Part shown: piece by piece, positions 8,033 to 15,594 of the stretch
Layout of the letters: each line of letters begins with the position of its first letter
How positions within the stretch are numbered: the first letter of the stretch is position 1
DNA from: Microbispora rosea subsp. aerata
GTDB taxonomy: Bacteria > Actinomycetota > Actinomycetes > Streptosporangiales > Streptosporangiaceae
DNA length: 47,663 nucleotides
NCBI RefSeq assembly: GCF_014647835.1
Contig: NZ_BMPY01000042.1
Coordinates: 1-47,663, forward strand
Direction of reading: 5' to 3'
Made by a program: the position numbers and the translations under genes
Notes under the pieces: model-generated
Told to the model about the DNA's origin: nothing
Databases searched by the model: none
The model's input: only the letters and a program-made list of their open reading frames with translations

Positions 8033-8650
8033 GTGACGATTCCCCGGCCGTACGACGCGGTGCTGTGCGACTTCGACGGTGTCATCCGCTTTTACGATCA
8101 GTCGGAGCTGACCGAGCTGGAACGATCGGTGGGCCTGCCCGAGGGGACCACGATGAAGACCGTCCTCGTGCCCGAGGTGGGCGGCCCGGCGATGCTGGGC
8201 CAGATCACCGTCGAGCAGTGGGTGGAGGAGGCCGAGGCCGCCCTGGCCCGGCAGGTGGCTCGGGATCAGGCCCGCGCGCTGGTGACGGCCTTCGTCAAGG
8301 CTCCGTCCCGGGTGGACGACGACGTGCTCGACCTGCTGCGCCGGGCCCAGGCGCACGTGCCCGTCGTGCTGGTCACCAACGCCACGCTGAGCCTGGAGGA
8401 CGACCTCGCCTGGCTCGGCCTGACCCACTTCGCCGACGAGGTGGTCAGCAGCGCCCGGGTGGGGGTGGTCAAGCCCGACCCGCGCATCTACGAGATCGCC
8501 GCCGAGCGAGCGGGGGTCCCGCTGGAGCGTTGCCTGTTCGTCGACGACCGGGCGGAGAACGTCGAGGCGGCCAAGGCGCTCGGCATGACGGCCGTGCTGT
8601 TCACCGGCGTGGCCGACCTGGAGACGGCGCTCGCGCCGCTGCTGGGCTGA
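8033..8650 (+). CDS. HAD-superfamily phosphatase (subfamily IA-like)
   Basis: A haloacid-dehalogenase-fold hydrolase, probably a small-molecule phosphatase. Motif I is CDFDGVI with the nucleophile Asp, motif II is the TNA threonine, motif III is the lysine in VVKPDPRIYEIAA, and motif IV is FVDDRAENVEAAKALGM. The cap is a helical insertion after motif I. Its 205 residues are normal for the group. The start is GTG with no RBS and a promoter-like element just upstream. A fragment of a different HAD gene lies immediately downstream on the other strand. Confidence 0.88.
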   Translation: MTIPRPYDAVLCDFDGVIRFYDQSELTELERSVGLPEGTTMKTVLVPEVGGPAMLGQITVEQWVEEAEAALARQVARDQARALVTAFVKAPSRVDDDVLDLLRRAQAHVPVVLVTNATLSLEDDLAWLGLTHFADEVVSSARVGVVKPDPRIYEIAAERAGVPLERCLFVDDRAENVEAAKALGMTAVLFTGVADLETALAPLLG

Positions 8651-8652
8651 CC

Positions 8653-8820
8653 GCCGCGCGGCGGATAGCCGTACGTGTCGAGGGCGACCAGCCGCTCGAC
8701 CGCCTCGGCGCCCAGGCCGTGGCCGTCCGCGAACTCCTCGGCCCACCTGCGGAACGCCTCGTCGCGGTCGATCAGGGTGTTGTCCAGATCGAAGAGCGCC
8801 AGCCTCGTCACCGTGATCAC
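8653..8820 (-). pseudogene. N-terminal fragment of a second HAD-family hydrolase
   Basis: From the ATG at 8820 the frame reads RLALFDLDNTLIDRDEAF and then RRWAEEFADGHGLG, the motif I and start of the cap of a HAD phosphatase. Homology-like sequence stops near DTYGYPPRG at about 8653. The frame then runs on only as the antisense of the intact HAD gene, so motifs II-IV are absent. The 3' three-quarters of the gene seems to have been deleted. It is not a copy of the neighbouring HAD gene, since the residues around motif I differ. Confidence 0.65.
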
Positions 8821-8860
8821 GTTACCCGGCCTGACCCCGGTGTGGCGGCGAGCGCGCTCC

Positions 8861-9466
8861 CTACGCTCGCGGCTCGGTGCGTACGACGCCCGCGATGACC
8901 GTGGTCACCATCTTGTGGACGGCGTCGGCCCGGGGCGGGCCGCTGTCCCGGTCGGCGAACAGCAGGTGTGAGGCCCCCAGCAGCGTGGGGGCGAGCGTGT
9001 CGACGTCGGCGTCCGGCGCGATGCGGCCCAGGTCGCGCTCGGCGGCGAGGTAGGAGGCGAGCATCGCCGCGGCCTCCGTCACGAGCGGCAGGCCGGGGCC
9101 CGGCCTCGCCTGGCGCAGCCGGGCGCGCAGGCCGTCGCGGGAGATGATCAGGCCGACGACCGCCACCGCGACCGACCCGAACAGGTCCGTCAGCACGGTG
9201 GTGAGGTTGCCGGCCACGGTGCCGGTTCCGGCGGCCCGGCGAAGGGCGGCGGCCTGGGCGTCGAGCCTGGCGATGCGGTCGAGCACGAGCTCGGCGAGGA
9301 AGGCGTCGAAGTCGGCGAAGTGCCGGTGCAACACGCCCTTGGCGCAGCCCGCCTCGGTGGTGACCGCCCGGCTGGTCAGCGCGCCCGGCCCGTCCCTGAG
9401 CAGGACCCGCTCCGCGGCGGCGAACAACTGCTCCCGCGCGTCGCGGAGGGCAACCCCCGTCGGCAC
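8861..9466 (-). CDS. TetR-family transcriptional regulator
   Basis: A ligand-responsive repressor with a helix-turn-helix near the N-terminus (LTSRAVTTEAGCAKGVLHRHFADFDAFLAEL) and a helical ligand domain. The frame opens up to 9529, but that GTG sits inside the operator palindrome. The GTG at 9466 is preceded by GAGGAGG at about 10 nt and is the better start (about 201 residues). It is divergent from a SAM-dependent methyltransferase and most likely represses that gene and itself through the palindromes at 9512-9551. Confidence 0.85.
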   Translation of the reverse strand: MPTGVALRDAREQLFAAAERVLLRDGPGALTSRAVTTEAGCAKGVLHRHFADFDAFLAELVLDRIARLDAQAAALRRAAGTGTVAGNLTTVLTDLFGSVAVAVVGLIISRDGLRARLRQARPGPGLPLVTEAAAMLASYLAAERDLGRIAPDADVDTLAPTLLGASHLLFADRDSGPPRADAVHKMVTTVIAGVVRTEPRA

Positions 9467-9506
9467 CGTTCCATCCCTCCTCGTCGGTCGATCGACTTTA
9501 ACCGAA

Positions 9507-9536
9507 TTGACGAGTGGGCACTTGCCCACTCATAGT
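9507..9536 (+). promoter_or_regulatory. Candidate methyltransferase promoter
   Basis: TTGACG (9507-9512) and CATAGT (9531-9536) with an 18-bp spacer. The -10 box lies 7 bp before the ATG at 9543, suggesting a leaderless mRNA. The first palindrome covers the spacer, so a bound TetR would block polymerase. Confidence 0.45.
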
Positions 9537-9551
9537 GGGCGCATGCCCACT
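9512..9551. promoter_or_regulatory. Two tandem TetR operators in the divergent region
   Basis: GAGTGGGCA (9512-9520) and TGCCCACTC (9523-9531) are perfect inverted arms separated by CT. A second dyad, AGTGGGC (9534-9540) and GCCCACT (9545-9551), follows immediately. The arms share AGTGGGC. Their position over the promoter and first codon of the methyltransferase fits repression by the divergent TetR. Confidence 0.7.
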
Positions 9552-10361
9552 TCAGTTTCCGAGAGCGAACCCCACAAGGCCAGAGGGATGGCGGAGTCGT
9601 TCGGCGTGGACGCCGAGCGGTACGACCGGACCCGGCCGCCCTACCCCGACGCGATGGTGGAGCGGATCGTCGCCGCCAGTCCCGGGCCCGACGTCCTCGA
9701 CGTCGGCTGCGGCACCGGCATCGCGGCCCGGCAGTTCCGCGCGGCGGGCTGCACGGTGCTCGGCGTCGAACCCGACGCCCGCATGGCGGACTTCGCCCGC
9801 CGCGACGGGCTGGAGGTCGAGGTGGCGACGTTCGAAGCCTGGGACCCCGCCGGGCGCGGATTCGACGCGGTCGTCGCGGGGACGGCCTGGCATTGGGTCG
9901 ATCCGGTCGCCGGAGCGGCCAAGGCCGCCGAGGTGCTGCGTCCCGGGGGTCGGCTGGCGGCGTTCTGGCACGTGTTCGAGCCCCCGCCGGCCGTCACGGA
10001 GGCCCTCGCCGCGGTCTTCCGGCGGGCGATGCCCGGCTTCCCGGCGCGGGACCGGCCCGCGGGGTCGGCCCTCGACGGCTACCGCCCGCTGCTCACCAAG
10101 GCCGCCGACGGGATCAGGGACGCCGGAGCGTTCGGCGACGTCGAGGAGTGGCGGTACGAGTGGCAGCGGTTCTACACCCGCGACGAGTGGCTGGACCAGA
10201 TGCCGACGTCGGGGGCCCTCACGCGGGTCCCGCCGGACACGCTGTCGGAGCTGCTCTCCGAAGTCGGGGCCGCGATCGACGCCCTGGGCGGCGGCTTCAC
10301 GATGTCCTACGTCACGGTGGTCGTCACCGCCGCACGCCTCCCGTCGCCCGGCCGGGCCTGA
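9543..10361 (+). CDS. SAM-dependent methyltransferase (class I)
   Basis: A methyltransferase of the Methyltransf_11/25 type, cytoplasmic, substrate unknown. The SAM-binding motif I is VLDVGCGTGIAARQF, and the acidic post-I position follows (VLGVEPDARM). AAEVLRPGGRLAAFWH is the usual motif III region. The conserved N-terminal stretch (PHKARGMAESFGVDAERYD) is part of the family, supporting the ATG at 9543 over the internal ATG at 9588. No RBS precedes 9543; a leaderless transcript is plausible. It is controlled from a region shared with the divergent TetR gene, so it may act on or be induced by a small toxic compound. Confidence 0.88.
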   Translation: MPTSVSESEPHKARGMAESFGVDAERYDRTRPPYPDAMVERIVAASPGPDVLDVGCGTGIAARQFRAAGCTVLGVEPDARMADFARRDGLEVEVATFEAWDPAGRGFDAVVAGTAWHWVDPVAGAAKAAEVLRPGGRLAAFWHVFEPPPAVTEALAAVFRRAMPGFPARDRPAGSALDGYRPLLTKAADGIRDAGAFGDVEEWRYEWQRFYTRDEWLDQMPTSGALTRVPPDTLSELLSEVGAAIDALGGGFTMSYVTVVVTAARLPSPGRA

Positions 10362-10428
10362 CCGCCGCCGCCATGCGCGAGGCCGCCGGCGAATAGGCGG
10401 GTGCGGTCCACGCGGCGTTCCCCCACGT

Positions 10429-10447
10429 CACCACCCCTCGGGTGGTG
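10429..10447. terminator. Hairpin between convergent genes
   Basis: CACCACCC (10429-10436), loop CTC, GGGTGGTG (10440-10447): a perfect 8-bp stem downstream of the methyltransferase and of the convergent spore-photoproduct-lyase-family gene. The remaining roughly 190 bp up to 10635 hold no supported gene. Confidence 0.45.
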
Positions 10448-10634
10448 GAGAAGCGCCTCGGCGCATCCGTCGACGCGCTCCTCGCCCCGCGCCCCGACTC
10501 CCCGCGCAGATCGGTGCCGACTCGTACGGCCTGCGCATGCCGAGCGCCCATGGTGGCCGGCGCGGTGCTCCTCACCGGACGGGGTGTCCCGCCTCGATGT
10601 CCTACCTCGACGCGCACTTCGCGTACGCGGGTGG

Positions 10635-11702
10635 TCAGAAGGCGTAGCGGACGGTGCAGTACGGGATCTTCTCCGCGATCAGGTCGGTGAGCGCGGTGAC
10701 GTAGCGGCCCTTGTGGCCGGTCTTGTAACGGACGTTCCAGCCGCCCGTCTGCGACCGCTTCGGCTGCTGCAGGTCGGGACGCCACAGCACCTCCTCGGCC
10801 TTGGGATGCCAGCCGAGGTTGACCTCGTGCAGGCGGTCGTTGTGCGTGAGGAAGATGACCTCGGCGGCGAGCTGGGCCCGGGCGGCCGGGCTCAGCGCGT
10901 CGTCGAGCTGCCCGAGCAGCTCCGCCCAGTCATCCAGCCAGCCGTCGCGGACGACCACCGGGCTGAAGTTCACGTGCACCTCATATCCCGCCTCGACGAA
11001 ATCCTCGATGGCCGCGATCCGGTCGGCGACCGGCGAGGTGCGGATGTCCAGCAGCTTGGCGTCCGCGGCCGGCATCAGGCTGAACCGGACGCGCGTACGG
11101 CCCCGCGGGTCCCAGTCGAGCAGCTCGCGGTTGACGTACTTGGTGGCGAAGCTCGCCTTGGCGTTCGGCAGGTCGCGGAAGAGGCCGACGAGGTCGCGTA
11201 CGTTGCCGGAGACGGTCGCGTCCACCGAGCAGTCGGAGTTCTCGCCGATGTCGTAGACCCAGGCGTGCGGGTCTACCTGGTTCGGCTCGGGCTTGACGCC
11301 CTGCCGCGCGGCGTGCCCGGCGAGATACCCCATGATCTTGTCGATGTTGGCGAACACCGTGATCGGGTTGCTGTAGCCCTTGCGGCGCGGCACGTAGCAG
11401 TACGCGCAGGCCATCGCGCAGCCGTTGGCGGTCGAGGGGGCGATGAAGTCGCTCGACCGGCCGTTGGGCCGTGCGGTGAGCGACTTCTTTACGCCGAGGA
11501 CCAGCGCCTCGGTCTTGATCCTGACCCAGCGGGCCACGTTCGTCTCGTCCCCGTACAGCTCGGGGATGCGGTGGTGCGCCTCGATCTCGACCCGCTCGGC
11601 CTCGGGGAACCGCGCCAAAATCTCTTTGCCACGCGGCAGCTCGGCCGCGGCGGGCTCGACGTAGATGCGGCGGATGTCCAGCAGTCTCTGGCCTTCGTTC
11701 AC
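10635..11702 (-). CDS. Spore photoproduct lyase-family radical SAM protein
   Basis: A radical-SAM enzyme of the SPL family, which in endospore formers reverses thymine spore photoproduct in UV-damaged DNA. The actinomycete members are less well characterised. The cluster motif is NGCAMACAYCYVPRRKGY (CX3CX2C), followed by a TIM-barrel region (DIGENSDCSVDATVS, ASFATKYVNRELLDWDPRGRTRVRFSLMP) and a conserved C-terminus. The likely start is the GTG at 11702 (VNEGQRLLDIRRIY), 38 nt after the stop of the upstream glycosylase gene. The longer frame would overlap that gene. Being next to a base-excision glycosylase on the same strand suggests a small DNA-repair operon. Confidence 0.85.
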   Translation of the reverse strand: MNEGQRLLDIRRIYVEPAAAELPRGKEILARFPEAERVEIEAHHRIPELYGDETNVARWVRIKTEALVLGVKKSLTARPNGRSSDFIAPSTANGCAMACAYCYVPRRKGYSNPITVFANIDKIMGYLAGHAARQGVKPEPNQVDPHAWVYDIGENSDCSVDATVSGNVRDLVGLFRDLPNAKASFATKYVNRELLDWDPRGRTRVRFSLMPAADAKLLDIRTSPVADRIAAIEDFVEAGYEVHVNFSPVVVRDGWLDDWAELLGQLDDALSPAARAQLAAEVIFLTHNDRLHEVNLGWHPKAEEVLWRPDLQQPKRSQTGGWNVRYKTGHKGRYVTALTDLIAEKIPYCTVRYAF

Positions 11703-11740
11703 CTGGATATAACAACTCGATAAAGGTGTGACTTCCCAGG

Positions 11741-12595
11741 TCAGCGGGCCTGGAGATGCTGGTCGGCCGGGCACGCGTACGCCGTCCTCGAGGCCAGCGT
11801 CCAGGTCCGGACGGCGGCTCCGCAGCGGCGGCAGCGCTCACGCTTGTAGACCCACCGCTCGTCCGGCGCGTCCGGATCGCTGACCACCTGCCCGGCGTCC
11901 CGGCCCAGGGCGAGGTAGCGTACGGCGGTGTCCCACAGCCGCCCGGCGGCCTCCGCGCCGATGTCGCGGGCGCCGGGGTCGAGGCCGGTGAGGAAGAGCA
12001 ACTCCGCCCGCCAGGCGTTGCCGATCCCCGACCACACGCTCTGGTCGAGCACGGCCGCCCCGACCGTCGTACGGGCCGCGAGCAGGCGGCGCACGGCCTC
12101 TTCCCGGATGGCGGCGTGCTCAGTGACCCGGGCGGTGTCGTGCTCCGTGTTCCAGGCGGTGGCATGCCCGGCGTCGTGGCCGGCGTGACCGCGCGGCGGG
12201 TCGGGGCCGGTGGCGGCCCATAGTGGGTCGGGGCCGGTGGCGGCCCGCAGCGCCGCCACCGCCCGCTCGTCCATCGGCGCGCAGCGGGCGGGTGCGATCA
12301 GGTCGAACGCCGCGTCACCGGTCGCCAGCCGCAGCCGCGTGCCCTTGCGCGGCTCGGCCGCCGGGTCGTCGTACCGCAGGAAGAGGCCTTGCATCCCCAG
12401 GTGCACGTGGATGGGCGGAGCGTCCTCCAGCCAGTAGAGCAGGTGCTTGCCGAGCGCCTCCACGCCCATGACGACCCTGCCGTCGTACGGCCGCGCGTCG
12501 AACCTGCCCTGCGGGCTCGTGGCCCTGACCACGCGCCCGGCCAGCGCCTCGTGCTGCTCGTCCGCGTAGCGATGGATCAGATGCCCCTCCGGCAT
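11741..12595 (-). CDS. Fpg/Nei-family DNA glycosylase/AP lyase
   Basis: A base-excision repair enzyme for oxidised bases. It starts MPEGHLIHRYADEQ; after Met removal Pro is the Schiff-base nucleophile and Glu the catalytic acid. The H2TH region is in the middle (AVLDQSVWSGIGNAWRAELLFLTGLDP). The C-terminal zinc finger begins CRRCGAAVRTW and ends ACPADQHLQ, so the fourth Cys of the usual CX2C...CX2C is replaced by Asp with a nearby His. A low-complexity insert of about 45 residues with a near-duplicated ATGPDP motif (GPDPLWAATGPDPPRGHAG) precedes the H2TH region. The ATG at 12595 is chosen because Pro-Glu must follow Met directly. It lies upstream of the SPL-family gene. Confidence 0.9.
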   Translation of the reverse strand: MPEGHLIHRYADEQHEALAGRVVRATSPQGRFDARPYDGRVVMGVEALGKHLLYWLEDAPPIHVHLGMQGLFLRYDDPAAEPRKGTRLRLATGDAAFDLIAPARCAPMDERAVAALRAATGPDPLWAATGPDPPRGHAGHDAGHATAWNTEHDTARVTEHAAIREEAVRRLLAARTTVGAAVLDQSVWSGIGNAWRAELLFLTGLDPGARDIGAEAAGRLWDTAVRYLALGRDAGQVVSDPDAPDERWVYKRERCRRCGAAVRTWTLASRTAYACPADQHLQAR

Positions 12596-12638
12596 GCCCC
12601 TCGCCCTACCCGCCCCGTACGGAGTTACCGTTTCGATC

Positions 12639-13127
12639 ATGAGTTACGAGCCGACACCTGAGGAGCTGCGGCACCTGCGTCGCTGTGTGGAGCTGGCGAA
12701 GGAAGCGCTGGAGGCGGACGACGAGCCGTTCGGCTCGGTCCTGGTCTCCGGGGACGGGAAGGTGCTGGCCGAAGACCGCAACCGGGTGGCGGGCGGCGAC
12801 CATACGCGGCACCCCGAGTTCGAGCTGGCCCGTTGGGCCGCCGCGAACATGACGCCGGAGGAGCGCGCGAAGGCCACGGTCTACACCTCCGGCGAGCACT
12901 GCCCGATGTGCGCGGCGGCGCACGGATGGGTGGGGCTGGGGCGGATCGTCTACGTGGCGTCGTCGGCGCAGCTCGCGCAGTGGCTGGCCGAGTGGGACGT
13001 GCCGCCCCCGCCGGTGCGGACGCTCCCGGTCAACGAGGTCGCGCCGGGCGTTCGGGTGGCCGGGCCCGTGCCCGCACTGGTGGACGAGGTCCGCGCGCTG
13101 CACCGCCGCCTGCGCACCGGCTCCTGA
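12639..13127 (+). CDS. Nucleoside/cytidine-deaminase-family protein
   Basis: A zinc-dependent deaminase of the CMP/dCMP-guanine deaminase fold, hydrolysing an amino group on a base or nucleoside. The zinc-ligand and proton-shuttle motif is RHPEFELARWA (H-x-E), and the two-cysteine motif is SGEHCPMCAAA. The ATG at 12639 is chosen because residues before it lie in the divergent glycosylase's leader. GGAG lies 14 nt upstream, too far to be efficient, while TACCGT ends 7 nt before the start, so the mRNA may be leaderless. The substrate is not evident; tRNA-adenosine deaminase (TadA) is less likely because of the short and divergent C-terminus. Confidence 0.85.
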   Translation: MSYEPTPEELRHLRRCVELAKEALEADDEPFGSVLVSGDGKVLAEDRNRVAGGDHTRHPEFELARWAAANMTPEERAKATVYTSGEHCPMCAAAHGWVGLGRIVYVASSAQLAQWLAEWDVPPPPVRTLPVNEVAPGVRVAGPVPALVDEVRALHRRLRTGS

Positions 13128-13163
13128 GCCCTGTTCCCGAAGCTATGCCTGCGTACGGACCCG

Positions 13164-13524
13164 GTGCCGGGGCCCATGGTCCTGCTGGAGCTCTCGGTGC
13201 GAGGCGAACTGGACCCGGACGACGTCGACGCCGATGAGCATCTGCTGGTGACGACGGAGGGCGTGCTGGGCTTGCTCGAAGTGGCGGGCCCGGACAAGGT
13301 GCTTGGAGCGGATGCGCGCGATGGCAGGGCAGAACGCGCTCGCACTCCTCGATGCGATGGCCGCCTCCGGCCACCCCGCCGAGGAGAGCATGGAGGAGCT
13401 GCGCAGGCTGGTGCTTGACGCCGTGCGTGCGCGGTCCCACCCGTTGCGGTTCGCACCCGGCTCTCGTCCCGGCACCCGGGGGCGTCCCGGCGGCCGTACG
13501 GGCGGCCGGAAGCGCAGACGCTGA
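13164..13524 (+). other. Two overlapping coding-like frames, possibly one frameshifted small gene
   Basis: From a GTG at 13164 one frame reads an acidic segment (VLLELSVRGELDPDDVDADE...) with high GC at third positions up to about 13300. A second frame, offset by one base, then carries coding-like sequence from 13303 (MRAMAGQNALALLDAMAASG...) to a basic C-terminus rich in Gly and Arg at 13524. Each half alone is unconvincing. Read together they could be one protein of about 115 residues broken near 13300. I recognise no domain. A pair of short non-genes remains possible. Confidence 0.25.
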
Positions 13525-13639
13525 GGCGTCGCAGGCGCTCGGACGGGGCGGGGGAGCCCGGAAAGGCGGGCCGGGGGCGCAAGCACCAGTAGGATGCCAC
13601 GGTCCAGATAGACGGAGATCCACCCTGGAAGGGCTGCAC

Positions 13640-14074
13640 GTGGCGCAGAAGGTGATACTGGTTGACGACCTCGATCATTCCGAGGGCGACGATGTGGCGC
13701 GACGGGAGTTCCCGCTGCTTAACCGGACCTTCGCCATCGACCTGTCCGACGCGAACCAGAAGAGGCTGAGCGAGGCCCTCGCGTTCATCGAGGAAGTGCT
13801 GCAGAACGCCCGTGAGGTGAAGCAGGCGTCGCGCTCCAAGAAGGCCGCCGACACCTCCCCGCGCCTGCGCGGCTACACCCTGACGGACGTGCGCGAATGG
13901 GCCCGCGAGCAGGGGCTGGACGTGCCCGCGCGCGGGAAGATGGCCGACGAGGTCATCGAGCAGTTCATCGCGGCGCACCCCGACGCCGCCGCGGAGGAGT
14001 CCACCTCGGAGCCCGCCGAGGCGGAATCCGAGGAGACGACCGCCGCGCACGCGGAGGCGACGCCCGCCGCCTGA
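13640..14074 (+). CDS. lsr2: Lsr2-family nucleoid-associated protein
   Basis: A histone-like bridging protein that binds the minor groove of AT-rich DNA and silences acquired genes in actinobacteria. The GTG at 13640 (AQKVILVDDLDHSEGDDV) follows GGAAGGG by 7 nt. Residues 1-60 form the oligomerisation domain. After a basic linker, about 80-118 is the DNA-binding domain (LRGYTLTDVREWAREQGLDVPARGKMADEVIEQF). The family's RGR minor-groove motif is RGK here, conservative but unusual. An acidic Glu/Ala-rich tail of about 25 residues follows. It may be a second, specialised Lsr2 rather than the housekeeping copy; only the rest of the genome can decide. Confidence 0.92.
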   Translation: MAQKVILVDDLDHSEGDDVARREFPLLNRTFAIDLSDANQKRLSEALAFIEEVLQNAREVKQASRSKKAADTSPRLRGYTLTDVREWAREQGLDVPARGKMADEVIEQFIAAHPDAAAEESTSEPAEAESEETTAAHAEATPAA

Positions 14075-14480
14075 GGCGCACGCCCGAGCGTGTGATTTCG
14101 CCCGGCCGGAGAGCCGCCAGAAAAGCTTTTGAAGGGCCCTCCGCGCCGGGCGAAGGTTCTCGGGCTCGTTGATCGTGAAAACCGTCCACCGAGCCCGTCA
14201 GGCGGTCTCGGGAGGGGCGAGCGGGCGAACCTGGTCGGCAGAGCCCGCGCATTGGCCCGAGCAGTAGTCGTCGGGCGGGTAGCCGGAAACGGCTGGACGT
14301 CGGCATCGGTCTGGGCCGGTTCTGCGACGAGTGCACGGCGATGAGTACACGACGGCCGGGGTGCGCTGGCAGGGGAGGGGCGCTCGGCGACCGTCACCCG
14401 ATGGCTCCAGCACGCCGAATCGGACACTAAGGGATAAAGGCGACATAAGTGCGCTGCGAATGTCCGCGAATGGGACAATA
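14075..14480. other. Intergenic region downstream of lsr2
   Basis: About 400 bp without a supported gene. Short frames on both strands are low-complexity shadows. The sequence becomes more AT-rich towards the small secreted-protein gene, as a promoter region might. Confidence 0.4.
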
Positions 14481-14493
14481 GGTATTAAATACC
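14481..14493. promoter_or_regulatory. Perfect palindrome GGTATTAAATACC
   Basis: A 13-bp perfect dyad in the AT-rich region about 140 bp before the small secreted-protein gene. It has the size of an operator; no adjacent regulator gene identifies the binder. Confidence 0.4.
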
Positions 14494-14545
14494 GTAGATC
14501 GCCGTTTGTTGCTCGTTCTGCCCGGAAACACTGACGTCGTGGGGC

Positions 14546-14596
14546 AATGACCACTTAACGGTCATTAAGCGTCATTCCTGTTCATTTAGGAATGAC
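14546..14596 (+). promoter_or_regulatory. Two consecutive hairpins sharing the GTCATT motif
   Basis: AATGACC (14546-14552) pairs with GGTCATT (14560-14566). GTCATTCCT (14571-14579) pairs perfectly with AGGAATGAC (14588-14596). The four arms share GTCATT/AATGAC, so alternative pairings between arms 1-2, 3-4 and 2-4 are possible. It sits 37 bp before the secreted-protein start and could be a double operator or an RNA switch in the 5' leader. Confidence 0.5.
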
Positions 14597-14633
14597 ACAC
14601 ACATTAGGCAGTTGATCCTTTAGAGGGGGACGA

Positions 14634-14930
14634 ATGCCCAAGCTCAAGAAGGTCATCGCCGGACTCGCCCTTTCCACCGCGCTTGGTGGTGGTGCCCTCG
14701 CCGTGGGCGCCACAGCCGCGAGCGCCTCCACGATCCCGAGTTGTGGCTACCCGTACAGCAACGAGTTCGACGGCGGGTTCAACAACACGTTCCAGAACGC
14801 CTCCTTCCACACCGCGCCCTTCCTGACCGACAGCTTCCGGAACGGCTGTGGCTCCGGCGTGGACCTCGACGACATCTTCTGGGACATCTACGTCGCGGGC
14901 CACCACTCCGACGCGTACGCCGCGTACTAA
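14634..14930 (+). CDS. Small secreted protein, unknown function
   Basis: A 98-residue protein with a Sec signal peptide (basic MPKLKKV, hydrophobic core, cleavage likely after ASA near residue 32). The mature part is about 66 residues, rich in Asn, Phe, Asp, Gly and Tyr, with only two cysteines (SCGYPY and NGCGSG), likely one disulphide. The ATG is preceded by AGAGGGGG. I do not recognise a family; it lacks the chaplin motif. It is monocistronic, with elaborate inverted repeats upstream, suggesting tightly regulated, perhaps developmental, expression. Confidence 0.75.
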   Translation: MPKLKKVIAGLALSTALGGGALAVGATAASASTIPSCGYPYSNEFDGGFNNTFQNASFHTAPFLTDSFRNGCGSGVDLDDIFWDIYVAGHHSDAYAAY

Positions 14931-15594
14931 AAAGCCGTTCTGACGGCCTGCGGAATGACCCGCTTGCTTCTGAGGTGAATGGCCCGAAGGTTCGATTGAC
15001 GATTTCCTCGGGGCACCGTGATGTCGGCTTGCGCAAAACAGCGTGAGCGCGCGCCTATAGACGTGTCGGTGCGCGCTTTCGGGCCCGGAAGCGTTCATTC
15101 CGCAGAGCAGGGACAAGGGCTCCGGCGACTGAACCGCCGGGGCCCAGGCTTTCAGCGGAGACAAGCCGGCCGGCCGGGGTCACCTGTGGCGGGCCGGCGG
15201 GGGTTGGCTGGGGCCACCTGCCGCAAAGCTGCCGCCGGTAGCCGTAGACCTCCTCGGTCAGGCCCAGAGGAAAATACGAATTGCCGTCGATTGCCGGGCA
15301 GGATAGGCGATTGCTACCGGTGAATGGCGCCCCATGCCCGGGCGGGCCGTACGAGTGGTTCCATGCGGCGTGACGTGCGCCGGAAGGTCCATGAGAACGT
15401 TTCTTCGATTGGCGTCATACCGTTGCTCTGGTCGTTCGGTTCGGGGTTCACAGGGGAAGGCGCCCACGCCGTATCGCCGTCGTCGCACGCATTGTCAAAT
15501 CACATATTTACCAACTTTTACTGATTTATCCCCCCGAAGTGGGCGGCCGAGCCGCTCGCCCCTGTCTTCGCGGGCGTGAGGCCCGGCGCCCGGG
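14931..15594. other. Intergenic region, no supported gene
   Basis: About 660 bp between the secreted-protein gene and the convergent HxlR gene. Open frames here are low-complexity and unrecognised. The segment 15480-15540 is distinctly AT-rich. No RNA gene was recognised. Confidence 0.4.

Noticed and set aside
13143-13586. 147-codon minus-strand ORF
   Set aside because: Composition is that of an antisense shadow; the coding signal lies on the plus strand.
14934-14947. GCCGT-TCTG-ACGGC hairpin after the small secreted-protein gene as its terminator
   Set aside because: The stem is only 5 bp and the T-run lies on the wrong side for the plus-strand gene; there is no minus-strand gene it would serve.
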